Below, piece by piece: positions 34,432 to 44,039 of a stretch of 64,000 nucleotides of DNA; position 1 is the stretch's first letter; the number at the start of each line of letters is the position of its first letter. Position numbers and translations under genes: made by a program. Origin of the DNA: Stigmatella aurantiaca DW4/3-1 (GTDB taxonomy: Bacteria; Myxococcota; Myxococcia; Myxococcales; Myxococcaceae); the NCBI RefSeq assembly GCF_000165485.1, contig NC_014623.1, forward strand, positions 4,111,501 to 4,175,500. The letters run 5' to 3'. A model generated the notes under the pieces. That model saw nothing but the letters and a program-made list of their open reading frames with translations. It did no database searches and had not been told where the DNA came from.

Positions 34432-35739
34432 ATGTCTACCCGACAGAAAGTGCCAGCGGAAATGGAGCGCCCGGAACAGCGCCCACTCACGCATTCCCCT
34501 TTGCGGCCTCCGGCCCATTCTGCCGTCGAAGAAGCGGGTGGCAGCGAGGTACATCCCTCTCCGTCGCAGCATGTCGCTCAGCTCCAGTTTCTCCAAAGAA
34601 CCATTGGCAATCGAGCGGTCCAGCGACTCCTGGCCGGACAGAAGCCGCAACGGCAGGATGGTCCGGTGGACAGCATCCAGAAGGCCGCGGCACGGGGCAT
34701 TCAAACGCCCTCCATGCGGCTGCCTTTCTTGGAAACACTCCAACCCCTGTTCGGGCGCCATGACCTGAGTCAGGTGCAGGCGCACGTGGGTTCGGAGGCG
34801 GCCGCGAGCGCCACGGCCATGAACGCCCGGGCGTATGCCACCGGGAACCATGTGGTGTTCGCCGGATCCCCGGATCTTCGGACCACCGCGCATGAAGTGG
34901 CGCACGTGGTGCAGCAGCGGGCTGGGGTCCAACTCGCGGATGGAGTGGGACAGGCGGGGGATGCGTACGAACGGCACGCCGACGCGGTGGCCGACAGGGT
35001 GACGTCACGGCAATCGGCGGAGGGACTGCTCCAGCGATTCGAGGCTGACCCTGTCTCTTCCGCGATTCAGCGGGAAGAGAGGACCACGTCCATCTACAAC
35101 CGGGTGGGGAACACCAATGACTTTCGCAAGGGCATGGAGATCATCGACTCCACGAGTGTGAGCGCGTATGTCCATCTTTCGAGAGATGCGGCGCCGGGGG
35201 AAGACAGCGTCAACACCCAGCAGCAACCGCATTTCTTCAATGGGCTCCAGGAGCCTACCAAGCGGAGCCAGGTGAAGGTGGAGGGCGCAGGGGCGCAAGC
35301 TGACCTGAGCGCCTATACACGCGCCAACAATGCCCATATTACGCTGGAGGGCAGGTATGCGATGGTGATGTCTAGCCTTGCGAACGGCTTTGTCGACCTC
35401 CAGGCGGTCAAGAGCGGGCCACCCGTGGCGGCGCAGTTTGCCAATCTCAACTTCGGCTCTTATGCCGATCACGGAGATGTGCAGAAGTCGCAGCGAGACA
35501 TTTTTACCTATATCAGCGACTACGCGGAGCAGGCGACCGAGATCGTGATGCAACGCCCGGAAGCCTTTGAAGGCGAGAGAAACGAACTGCTCGAACAGAT
35601 TGATGCGGTCGAGGCCGAAACACGAGATTTCGCCTATTCCTTGATACAGAGGAGTTCGCTTCGAAATCTCGATGATAGTGATTTCGTACACTATGGCGGC
35701 GAGGAATGGGATCCCCTTATCCGAGATGACATCGAGTAA
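34432..35739 (+). CDS. DUF4157 (eCIS-core) domain protein, putative toxin or cargo
   Basis: 435 residues. After a Pro-rich start comes L-Q-R-T-I-G-N-R-A-V-Q-R-L-L (54-67), a motif that commonly leads DUF4157 proteins. The DUF4157 domain (about 95-170) has L-F-G-R-H-D-L-S-Q-V, A-R-A-Y-A-T-G and the metallopeptidase-like H-E-V-A-H (154-158), complete. The C-terminal 250 residues match nothing I know and use less GC-rich codons than the neighbours, fitting a recently acquired variable domain. DUF4157 is known to be linked with extracellular contractile injection system cargo and polymorphic toxins; no eCIS structural gene is visible here. No signal peptide. Confidence 0.82.
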   Translation: MSTRQKVPAEMERPEQRPLTHSPLRPPAHSAVEEAGGSEVHPSPSQHVAQLQFLQRTIGNRAVQRLLAGQKPQRQDGPVDSIQKAAARGIQTPSMRLPFLETLQPLFGRHDLSQVQAHVGSEAAASATAMNARAYATGNHVVFAGSPDLRTTAHEVAHVVQQRAGVQLADGVGQAGDAYERHADAVADRVTSRQSAEGLLQRFEADPVSSAIQREERTTSIYNRVGNTNDFRKGMEIIDSTSVSAYVHLSRDAAPGEDSVNTQQQPHFFNGLQEPTKRSQVKVEGAGAQADLSAYTRANNAHITLEGRYAMVMSSLANGFVDLQAVKSGPPVAAQFANLNFGSYADHGDVQKSQRDIFTYISDYAEQATEIVMQRPEAFEGERNELLEQIDAVEAETRDFAYSLIQRSSLRNLDDSDFVHYGGEEWDPLIRDDIE

Positions 35740-35861
35740 TCGATGCAGGGAGCCCGCCTTCAGCGAGATGCCGGAGGAGCCGTAGGACGTGCCATTCTCC
35801 AGGATATGGATGGCTTCCGTTGTTTCGCCAGCCCAGAGGCGTTTTCCGCCTGGAGGAATTG

Positions 35862-36542
35862 ATGACCCCGACGTCCGCTGCTCCCGAGACCCCGAAGAAG
35901 TCCGCGCTGCCCGGGGTCGCCCTCGGTTTCGCCATCGTCAGCCTGTGTCTGGGCTGTCTGTGGCCAGTGGGGCTCGTGTTGTCCATCCTGGCGATGATGA
36001 AGACGGGCCAGCCGGAGTATGCCGGGGGCAGGGGACGGGCGCTCGCCGCGCTGATCGTGTCGGTGGTGGGCTTCTTCTTTCTGGGCCTCCAGGCCGCCGT
36101 TGTCATCCCCAACTTCCTCAAGTTCCAGGTCCGCGCGAAGCAGGCGGAATGCAAGCTCAACCTCTCCTCGCTCAAGTTGGCGGCGAGCATGCGGATGCTG
36201 GAGGATCAGCCCGTGAACTCCTTCCAGGAGCTGGACTTCGACCCGGGCCCTGGCAACCGCTATGCCTACGTGCTGCGATTGCCGGACGCCATCCTCCCCG
36301 TGGGGGCATCCTTCCCATCGCTCGACCCGGCGCGAATCCAGGCGGCCCTCCGTGACGCGGGCGTGGAGCCGGGCGTGAAGGGCGAATGCCCCGACTGCAC
36401 CCTGACGTTCGCCTGCGTGGGGAACGTGGACCTCGACGACACGTTGGATGTGTGGAGCATCACCACCGGCGATCGCACGGACGACAGCGACACGGGCGCT
36501 GAGCGCGGGCAGCCGATCCACCATGTGAACGACGCCGAGTAG
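35862..36542 (+). CDS. DUF4190-like membrane protein with pilin-like segment
   Basis: 226 residues from ATG 35862, which has GGAGG at the right distance. Two hydrophobic helices flank the short loop L-A-M-M-K-T-G-Q-P-E-Y-A-G-G-R-G-R-A, the pattern of DUF4190 (proteins that keep a G-x-A/G-R-G loop between two helices). The second helix runs straight into V-V-I-P-N-F-L-K-F-Q-V-R-A-K-Q-A-E, which closely resembles the N-terminal helix of type IV pilins in myxobacteria, followed by an extracytoplasmic domain of about 140 residues with one C-P-D-C motif. No prepilin peptidase site is evident before the helix. Function unknown. Confidence 0.75.
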   Translation: MTPTSAAPETPKKSALPGVALGFAIVSLCLGCLWPVGLVLSILAMMKTGQPEYAGGRGRALAALIVSVVGFFFLGLQAAVVIPNFLKFQVRAKQAECKLNLSSLKLAASMRMLEDQPVNSFQELDFDPGPGNRYAYVLRLPDAILPVGASFPSLDPARIQAALRDAGVEPGVKGECPDCTLTFACVGNVDLDDTLDVWSITTGDRTDDSDTGAERGQPIHHVNDAE

Positions 36543-36583
36543 GAGTGCCAATTTGAGAATGGAAACCATGCCGACCACCACGC

Positions 36584-36730
36584 GAGGCTTGGCTGGTGGT
36601 CCATCAGAACCTGCAGCGAGTCCTGCGCGTAAGCGCGGTCATCGACTTCGTGGAGCAGGTCTTCAGCCGGGAGCAGCACCGTCTGAGGGGGGGGGCGTTG
36701 AATCCGCCACCGTCAGCCATGCTCCGCTGA
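36584..36730 (+). pseudogene. C-terminal remnant of a LysR-type regulator
   Basis: One frame reads E-A-W-L-V-V-H-Q-N-L-Q-R-V-L-R-V-S-A-V-I then D-F-V-E-Q-V-F-S-R-E, ending at TGA 36728-36730. This is the usual last strand and helix of a LysR effector domain (L-W-L-x-x-H-x-D-L-R-x-x-x-R-V-R-A-x-x-D-F). Nothing upstream continues it: the DUF4190 gene ends 42 bases before. It is a short fossil of a deleted gene. Confidence 0.5.
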
Positions 36731-36737
36731 CGGTGGC
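36706..36737. terminator. Perfect 12-bp hairpin between the LysR remnant and the repeat-protein gene
   Basis: GCCACCGTCAGC (36706-36717) pairs fully with GCTGACGGTGGC (36726-36737), loop 8 bases. It lies 21 bases past the stop of the minus-strand repeat protein. No T run, so the role as terminator rests on position and stability. Confidence 0.5.
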
Positions 36738-36757
36738 ATTCTCTCAAGCAGAGACGC

Positions 36758-39700
36758 TCACCACGGATACGGGAGAACGCGCAGGTCGCGGGTCCCCGCG
36801 GAGTCATACCCGTGATGGTCGAGAACGAAGTAATACGTATGTCCCTCGACGGCCTCGAAGACGGAGTTCGCCGTGCAGAGGGCCGGGTCGCAGGTTTCTC
36901 CCAGGAACCTCATCGCGGTGGAGTTGGTGTAGTACTTTCCCGAGGCAGGCGCGGTGAAGGCATACACGGAGTCCACGGTCGCTTCCCCCGAGTTTCCACA
37001 CGTCCCGCCATAAGGGTTCGCGCTGCCGGGGCCGTAGTCGTTCATCATCCCGACGTTCGTCGTGGCCACCGCGGGTTGGGCATCGGACGCCAGGGAGACG
37101 GGACGAGCGGTCGCGCAGGTGTCGTTGGGAGCGCCCATGTGCCCATACAGGTTGAAAGGCCCATCCCAGTTATCGCTGTCAACCCACAGATAGTAGGTCC
37201 CCGGATCAAGCCTGGCGACCGCCGCCCCGACCTTTTGACGGTACGCATAATAGAGCTGCGACCCACAGACCAACTCGTCCGACGGAGTGGTGAGCGCGCA
37301 GGCCCTGCGCAGAGACAGCACTGGAAAGAGCTCGCTGTCGATGGCCGGCTCCACCACGAACGACACCTGTTGCGGAGGACCGGGCGGAACCGTCACGGTG
37401 TAGACGACATCTCCCCCGTTGTGGGGATTGTCTGCGCACGCCGACGCTCCAACCGTCGAACTGCTGTCGCCGGCATACGAGGTGTCCCCGCGCACGAACA
37501 CGTCCCCCGCTGCATCGAACGTCAAGGGCTCGGCCGAACTGCAAGAGGTGTTGTACGAGGGCGTGTTGACGGTGACCTTCAGCTCGAAGGGGCCGGCCTC
37601 ATCGGCCGTCGCGCCATCGACCCAGACGAGATAGGTTCCTGGGGACTGCCGGACAAAGCGCCTGAAGTATCGCCCGTCGTTGTGGGCCTCAAGGCACCTG
37701 TCATCGGACGCGTAGGAGGAGCAACCCGGCCCCTTGCGCATGGAGGCGACCGGCCTCCAGCTCGGAGCCGTCTCGAGGGTTCTCAGCTCAATGAAGACAT
37801 CCTGCGTTTCTTCCAGCGTGTACGAATAGGCGACGTCACCGCCATACAGCGAGGTGGAGTTGCCGCACCCCTGTGGGTTGTCATTCACCGCGGTGCGCGT
37901 GTCGCCAAGGGCCCTGGCGACACCGTGGTGGAAGACGAGGGGCTGCGCGTTCTGGCAGGACTCGTTCACCGGCGGCAGCACGGGCGGGTTCAACTCCGCC
38001 TCGAGCATGAAGCGCCCGAACGAGGTAGGCCCGCTCCAGTTCTTGTAGACGCCTCCATCCACCCAGAGGGTGTACTCGCCCGCGGGAAGGTTCGGCACGA
38101 AGAGGTCCACGGGCCCTGAGCCATCGGCCTCGGTGGCGTTGCACGCCAGCTCGGTTGCGGCCACCGGGCTCGCACAATGCTCGGCCCTGCGCAGGTAGAC
38201 GACCGGGGCCAGCCGGGCATCCGTCGGCGTGACGGACACCTGGAGGCTCCGGGGCTCCGTCAACACCAGGCGATAGACCACGTCTTTGCCGGAAGCCCTG
38301 GCAGAAGGCGAGCAGGTTGGTGACTCCTCTGCCGGGCCGTTGCTGTTGCCTCCCAGCGTGGTGTCTCCCTGGACAAAGGCCTGGCCCGAGCTGTTGAAGA
38401 CGAGCGGCTCCGCCGTGGCACACGTGTCGTTGGAGGGGGGCACAGGGTTCGTGGTGGTGTAGGAGCCCGTCAGGCTGACGCCCGCGTAGGTGCCCCCAGA
38501 CAGCAGTGCGTAGTAGGTGCCTGCCTGTGGCAACGCGATGTTGCACGTCTCACTGGGGGTGCTGCCCTTGGACTCACAGACATTCGGGTTGGACGCAGAG
38601 CCATACCTCACGTACAGGTCGCTGTTCCCCGTGCCTCCACTCGTGACGAACTTGAGGTGGGTGGCTCCCGCGGGCACCTCCAAGGTGTAGGCAGCCGACC
38701 AGTACGGCCCGTTGATGTTGCCCACCGGAATGCCGTTGGAGAGCTTGATGGAGGGGATGTACGTGCCCGTCAAGCTGGTGGCAGAGAAGCCGCTGGCGGT
38801 CTGCAGCCGCACGTACCAGGTCCCCGCCCGTGCCGGGATGGTGCAAAAACTGCTGCTCTTGCAATCATACGTGCTGCTGTCCGGTGCGGCCCCGTGCCTC
38901 ACGTACAGGGAGGAACTTCCCGGGCCACCGCTCGTGCTGAACTTGAGCTCGGTGGCGTCCGCTGGCACCTCCAGGGTGTAGGCGCAAGACCAGGTGTCGG
39001 CGCCTCCGTAGAGGCCGCCCACTGGCACGCCGTTCGACAGGGCCTGGGTGCAGTGGTTGGAACTGTACGAGCCTGTCAGGCTGACGCCCGAGAAAGCAGT
39101 GGCTCCATACAGGCGCACGTACCAGGTGCCCGCCTGTGCCACCGGGATCATGCAGGTCTCGCTGGTGGTGACGCCCGCGGACTTGCAGTCAAACGTGTTG
39201 CTGTCCGGCGCGGAGCCCTGCTTCACATACATCGAAGCATTTCCCAGGCCCCCGCTCGTGACGAACCGGAGGTTGCTGGCTCCCACGGGGACGTCCAGGG
39301 CGTAGACGCAGGACCAGGTATCGGCGCCCGCATAGAGGTTGCTCATCGGCGAGCCGTTGGGCAGGGCCACGTTGCAGTCGATGGGAATGTACGAGCCAGT
39401 CAGGTTCACGCCGGAGAAGGCGCTGGCTCCATACACCCTCACATACCAGGTGCCTCCTGCCGCCGCCGGAAGGGTGCAGCTCTCGCTCGTGGTACTGCCC
39501 GAGGACTTGCAGTCAAACGTGCTGCTGTCCGGCACGGAGCCCTGCTTCACATACAGGTCGCCATTTCCCGAGCCGCCGCTCGTGACGAACCGCAGATTGC
39601 CCGCGCCCGCTGGCACGTTCAGGGCGTAGGTGCAGGACCATCCCCCCGCCGCCGCACCGAGATTGCCCGCCGCAGTGCCGCTGGAGAGCGGGAGGACTCC

Positions 39701-41610
39701 GGTACAGGCCGGGGGACTGCCGGGCGTGTACGAGCCCTTCAAGCTGATGCCCGAGAAGGGAGAGGCCCCATACGCCCTCACGTACCAGGTGCCGGCCCGC
39801 GCCGTGGGGAGGGTGCAGGTCTCGCTGGGGGTGCTGCCCGTGGACTTGCAGTCATACGATGTGTCGCTCGGCGGGGAGCCGAACTTCACATACAGGTCGC
39901 TGTTTCCCGTGCCCCCGCTCGTCACGAACTGGAGGTTGCTGGCTCCCGGCGGCACCTCCAACGTGTAGACAGGGGACCATGCGCCCACCAACGTCACCCC
40001 CAGACCATCCACTGGGGTGTTGTTGGAAAGAACCGTGGAGGTGTACGAGCCTGTCAGGCTGACGCCCGAGAAGGAGGTGTATCCATTCATCCGCACGTGG
40101 TACGTGCCGGGCTGCGCCAGCGGGAGGGTGCAGGTCTCACTGGAGGAAGTGTTCGCGGACTTGCAGTCATACGTGCTGGCATCCGGTGCGGCGCCGAACT
40201 TCACGTACAGGTCGCCATCCCCCGAGCCCCCGCTGGTGACGAACTTGAGGTGGGTGGCCCCTGCTGGCACGTCCAGGGTGTAGAGGCAGGACCAGTTCGC
40301 CGCGGACGCACTGACGCTGCCAGCGGAGGCGCCGTTGGACAGCGGGATGACGCTGGCGCAACCCGCTGGGCCCACGGTGTTGTACGAGCCTGTCAGGCTG
40401 ACGCCCGAGAAGGCGGTGGGCCCATGCATGCGCACGTACCAGGTGCCCGCCTGCGCTGTCGCAAGGGCACAACTCTCACTGGTGGTGGCTCCCGTGGACT
40501 TGCAGTCATAGGCGGTGTCGCTCGGGGGGGCGCCTCGCTTCACATACACGTCTCCATTGCCTGAGCCCCCGCTCGTGACGAACCGGAGGTTGCTGGCGCC
40601 CGGTGGCACCTCCAGGGCGTAGAGGCAGGACCAATCATTGGCCGCCGCGCCGACGGAGCCCTCGGGCGTCCCATTGGAGAGCGCGCTGGTGCCGGTGCAC
40701 CCCATGGGCTTGCCGAGTGCGTACGTGCTCGTCAGATTGACGCCCGAGAAGGCCGTGGGGCCCGTCATCCGCACGTAGTACGTGCCCCCCTGCATGGCCG
40801 GAAGGGTGCAGGTCTCACTGTTGGTGGTGCCCGTGGACTTGCAGTCATACGTGTTCTTGTCCGGCACCGCGCCGTATCTCACGTAGAGATCTCCATTTCC
40901 CGTGCCCCCGCTCGTGACGAACTGGAGGTCCGTGGCCCTCGTCGGCACCTCCAGGGCATAGATGCAGGACCAGCATACAGATCGCCGTCTCCCGAACCGG
41001 TCATGGAGAACTTGAGGTCGTTGGCTCCCGCTGGTACCTCCAGCGTGTAGAAGCAAGACCAGTGCGTCGCTGGCATGCTGAGGTTCCCCACGGGCACGCC
41101 ATTGGAGAGCGCGACGGTGTTGTCGCAGCCTGATTTGGCGAGAGGCGTGTACGAGCCTGTCAAGGTGACGCCCGAGAAGCCGGTTTGTCCATACATCCGC
41201 ACGTAATACGTGCCTAATTGCGGATTCGAAATGACACAGCTCTCAGCGGTGGTGCCGCCGATGGACCGGCAGGTATACGAAGAGGTATCGGCGGGAGCGG
41301 AGCCATGTTTCACGTACAGATCGCCATTTCCCAAGCCCCCGCTCGTGACGAACTCGAGGCGGGTGGCCGGTTCTGACAAGGTCAGTGCATAGATGCAGGA
41401 CCAACCCTTCAGTGGGCCGCCAACATCATTCAAGGGCGCGCCGCTGCTGAGGGGGATGGTGTTGGTACAGGTCTCGTCGAGGGCTTGAACGATGTGCCGG
41501 GGAGAGGCTTTCGCTTCTGTGCCGACGGGTGTCTCGTTGCCACAAGCAGCCAGATGACAGGCCACCCATATTGCGATAAAAAAAGTCTTTGCAATTGGTT
41601 TCAACGGCAT
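36758..41610 (-). pseudogene. Large repeat-built lipoprotein (PPC-like domains), split by a frameshift
   Basis: The gene starts at ATG 41610 with a lipoprotein signal peptide (F-F-I-A-I-W-V-A-C-H-L-A-A-C, Cys23). About ten copies of a 106-residue module follow, each with W-S-C-x-Y-x-L-x-V-P, F-V-T-S-G-G-x-G-N-G-D-L-Y-V, Y-D-C-K-S and F-S-G-V-S-L-T-G-S-Y, the pattern of bacterial pre-peptidase C-terminal (PPC) domains. Four related but different modules (N-D-T-C-A-T-A-E-P-L) make up the C-terminus. Near 40973 the second module breaks off after G-D-G-D-L-Y and the third resumes at W-S-C-I-Y-A-L in another frame, so most of a module is missing and the frame is shifted. The first frame stops at 40879. 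No catalytic domain is seen. It could be a true mutation or an assembly collapse. Confidence 0.75.
38450..41450 (-). repeat. Tandem array of about ten 318-bp coding repeats
   Basis: Successive units of about 318 bp encode the W-S-C-x-Y ... L-T-G-S-Y module. Several share near-identical blocks, for example around F-S-G-V-S-L-T-G-S-Y and F-V-T-S-G-G, which makes deletion by recombination or misassembly likely. Boundaries are approximate. Confidence 0.8.
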
Positions 41611-41914
41611 TCTCCCGGAGTCTGAGAAAAGTTGCCCCAGCCATCGCGTCGCACCCACCCATGCCTCTTGTCTTCTGAGAGTTTCAGAGACAGTCGATGG
41701 GGTTGCAGCAGCCGAGGCAGCCCTGTGAGGGCATCGCGACTACAAATACGCGAAACAGACTCTAGAGGTGAAGTCTGACATGAAAATCCGCACTCGCAGG
41801 GAGTTCTTCGCAAGTGCGATGTGGCAGAAAATCCTTCATCGTCAGGAGGGGCCGCTCAGACACGAGGCACAGGCCCACTCCTGAGACCGCGGCCAAACTG
41901 GCGCGTGTGCTCAC
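41611..41914. other. Gene-free stretch between two minus-strand genes
   Basis: 304 bp upstream of the repeat lipoprotein. GGGAGA just before ATG 41610 is its likely ribosome site. A plus-strand frame from 41814 reads R-P-T-P-E-T-A-A-K-L-A-R-V-L, which resembles the end of a Cro/XRE helix-turn-helix, but it is too short and has no context. I see no other gene. Confidence 0.4.
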
Positions 41915-42277
41915 TCACTTCGCTGGACGGAAGCGCATGGCGCTCCAGACGGCGTCGATGGAAACCAGACGTACTCCCTGGATGCCTTGTTTCTCCAAGT
42001 GATTCCAGAGCACGTCCCGGTTGAGATCGGTCCCCATTTGCCCTGCCTTGGGGTACGCCGCCCAGGCGAGGCGATCCGCCTTCGCGGCTTCGATGAGAGG
42101 GGCGCACTTCGCATCCACCTCGGCGAGCGTCTTGACGAAGACGAGGAGGGCCTGTGCCTGGGGGGAGGACGTGACCGCGACGTCGTCCAAGTCGATGTCC
42201 GCCGGTTTGCCCACGACGCGGACCTTCATGCCGTCCTTGAGGTTCAGTTTCTTGGCGAGGCTCATGGTGCTGCTCAT
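41915..42277 (-). CDS. DUF3052-type small protein
   Basis: 120 residues. S-L-A-K-K-L-N-L-K-D-G-M-K-V-R-V-V-G-K-P at the start, a central A-K-A-D-R-L-A-W-A-A-Y-P-K-A-G, and T-D-L-N-R-D-V-L-W near the end match DUF3052, a small cytosolic alpha/beta family of unknown function. TGAGGA lies 4-9 bases before ATG 42277. The following 82 bp separate it from the hemerythrin-like gene upstream on the same strand. Confidence 0.75.
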   Translation of the reverse strand: MSSTMSLAKKLNLKDGMKVRVVGKPADIDLDDVAVTSSPQAQALLVFVKTLAEVDAKCAPLIEAAKADRLAWAAYPKAGQMGTDLNRDVLWNHLEKQGIQGVRLVSIDAVWSAMRFRPAK

Positions 42278-42359
42278 GAATCCTCAGCCCGCCACTTCCT
42301 GTCCAACTGGATCTGATGAGGAGGGCAGGGGGCGGTGACGCCCCCGTGCCCGCCCCGCC

Positions 42360-43013
42360 TTACATCGGGGCGTGGTGCTCGGCATTCAGGGTGGGGAGGG
42401 GCAGAACGCCCTTCAAGCCGCCCTTCTTGGAGGTCTTCCGGGAGGGTTTCTTGGAAGAGGTGGCCTTGCGGCGCACGGCCCGGACCGCGTCCCGGCCCAT
42501 GTCGAGCACGGCGGACACCGCGCCCGCGACCACATTGCCGGGGGGCGTGTCTGGAGACCTGGGATGGGGACGGGTGGGCGCGGCCTTCTTGGCCAGCGTC
42601 AACGCGTCCGCCATCTCCCGAAGCTCGCGGGGGGTGAAGGCCTTGCGCACCTGAGGAAACAGCTCTTCCTCCTCCTCGGTGACGTGGGTGCGGATGTTTT
42701 CCATCAGCACCTTCACCTTGGCGTCGAAGCGCTCGGCCTCGGGCGGAAGGGAATCCAGTTCCGACAACAACCACTTGGCCACGTGGTGCTCTTCGAGCGC
42801 CTCGAGCACCTGCGGCTCGAGCCTCCCGGCCTTGGCACGCACCGCCGGGTAGAAGACCTGCTCCTCGATGCTGGCGTGGACGGCCAGCTCGCGGATGATC
42901 TGGTCCACCAGCTTGCGCTTGAGCTTCTTGGCGTTGTCGCCTGCTTTTTCGAACTTGCGGAAGAGCGTCTCCACCGTCTTGTGGTCCGCTTTCAAGAGCG
43001 CGATGGCATCCAT
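42360..43013 (-). CDS. Hemerythrin-like HHE domain protein with basic tail
   Basis: 217 residues. Residues 1-150 form a four-helix bundle with the iron-ligand pattern: H11 in L-K-A-D-H-K-T-V, H in A-V-H-A-S-I-E-E-Q-V-F-Y-P, H-H in L-E-E-H-H-V-A-K-W and H in I-R-T-H-V-T-E-E-E-E-E-L-F-P. HHE proteins bind a di-iron centre and act in oxygen, nitric-oxide or iron handling. After residue 150 an unusual tail rich in Lys, Arg, Ser and Pro (R-R-K-A-T-S-S-K-K-P-S-R-K-T-S-K-K) could contact nucleic acid. The start has GGGAGGGA directly upstream. Confidence 0.88.
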   Translation of the reverse strand: MDAIALLKADHKTVETLFRKFEKAGDNAKKLKRKLVDQIIRELAVHASIEEQVFYPAVRAKAGRLEPQVLEALEEHHVAKWLLSELDSLPPEAERFDAKVKVLMENIRTHVTEEEEELFPQVRKAFTPRELREMADALTLAKKAAPTRPHPRSPDTPPGNVVAGAVSAVLDMGRDAVRAVRRKATSSKKPSRKTSKKGGLKGVLPLPTLNAEHHAPM

Positions 43014-43168
43014 CGGGTCCCTCCCTCGTCATGGAGGCATTCCCGCCCTTCGGGAAGTGCCTGTTCGCCCAGGAAGGTGACGACGCTTCGCGCCATATGC
43101 CGGAAAACGGGTGAGAGCAGGGCTCGCCAGGCAGGTGACCAGTCAGGCGTCCGGGCGGGGGGGCTGGC

Positions 43169-44032
43169 TCAAGGCGCCTGCAAGGCCGTGGGGGATTGCA
43201 GGAGGCGTCCGCCCTTGAATCCACGCAGGCGCACGTACCGGGTGAAGTCCCGGAGAAACGCCTCGGCGGGAAGCCCCACGGTGGTGGCGAAGGCCGCTTG
43301 GAAATCGGGTCCCTGGCTCATCGTGTGGATCAGCCGCTTCACCGTGTCCTGGCCATAGCGGTTCATGAGGAAGACGAAGGCGTGGTGGGCCGCGCCATAG
43401 GCCACCTGCATTTGTTGCTCGAAGAGCTCTTCCGGCTGAAGCAACGGCTCCCAGCCCGGATTGTCCTCCAAGGTCCGGGCGAGCTGTTCCAGCGTGGGCC
43501 ACCGGTAGGCTTGCTCCGCCGTGTACGAGGCCATGCCCTCTCGAAACCAGGCGGGGATCTTCTTCTGGGTCCAATCGCTGGAGGTGGCGGCGAGCTGGAA
43601 CATCACCGTATGGGTCAGCTCGTGGAGCAGCAGCTCGTCCAAGTCGCGCTGCGAGGCCTTCAGCGGATGCCAGGTGTCCGGGGACTGCACGTCCAGGAGA
43701 TCGTAGCGAGCCCATGCCCGCAGCCACTCGTAGCCGGAGCGGCCGGTGACTCGCTCCAGGGCGCCATGGTCTGGCTGGAGGCGCACCGTGACGGGCTGGG
43801 TGAGCCGCCCCCACTGCGTGAGCCGGGGCGTGGCGTTCTCGATGGCCGTCTGGAGCATCGCCGCGGCCCCTTCCTTCTGGGACGGGCACTGGAGGAAGAA
43901 GACGCCCAGCCCCGTTTCGAGCGGGGCCGCCTGTGCCTTCAGCGCCGAGCGTGACCCCAGGCACCCGGTTCCCAGCAGCAGGCAAAGCGCCGCGACGAGT
44001 CCTGCCCGGAGGTGGTTCCTTGCTCCCGTCAC
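43169..44032 (-). CDS. Peptidase-MA-like lipoprotein
   Basis: 287 residues from GTG 44032. Signal peptide with lipobox (L-C-L-L-L-G-T-G-C, Cys24). Zinc motif H-E-L-T-H at 137-141 and, about 25 residues on, W-F-R-E-G-M-A-S-Y with E165 as likely third ligand: the gluzincin arrangement of the peptidase MA superfamily. The remainder is helical. Probably anchored in the outer or inner membrane and facing the periplasm or surface. The start is 7 bases past the stop of the upstream metalloenzyme gene, so the two are likely co-transcribed. Confidence 0.83.
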   Translation of the reverse strand: MTGARNHLRAGLVAALCLLLGTGCLGSRSALKAQAAPLETGLGVFFLQCPSQKEGAAAMLQTAIENATPRLTQWGRLTQPVTVRLQPDHGALERVTGRSGYEWLRAWARYDLLDVQSPDTWHPLKASQRDLDELLLHELTHTVMFQLAATSSDWTQKKIPAWFREGMASYTAEQAYRWPTLEQLARTLEDNPGWEPLLQPEELFEQQMQVAYGAAHHAFVFLMNRYGQDTVKRLIHTMSQGPDFQAAFATTVGLPAEAFLRDFTRYVRLRGFKGGRLLQSPTALQAP

Positions 44033-44039
44033 GCGACCC

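Noticed and set aside
36553-36957. Plus-strand 134-codon frame over the LysR remnant and hairpin
   Set aside because: It is Arg-rich, crosses a 12-bp hairpin and enters the repeat gene antisense; the LysR-like reading is in another frame.
38657-40564. Plus-strand open frame of about 635 codons across the repeat array
   Set aside because: It repeats with the same period as the sense-strand modules and has no domain of its own; it is the mirror of the repeats.
38450-41450. Regularly spaced repeats considered as a possible CRISPR array
   Set aside because: The unit is about 318 bp, codes for a protein module in frame, and lacks short direct repeats with unique spacers.
41814-42002. Plus-strand frame with R-P-T-P-E-T-A-A-K-L-A-R-V-L, like the end of an XRE helix-turn-helix
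   Set aside because: Only about 14 residues fit, there is no start context, and the rest is antisense to the DUF3052 gene.
42274-43224. Minus-strand frame of 316 codons overlapping the hemerythrin-like gene
   Set aside because: Shadow in another frame; the 217-residue HHE protein has the ribosome site and the metal ligands.
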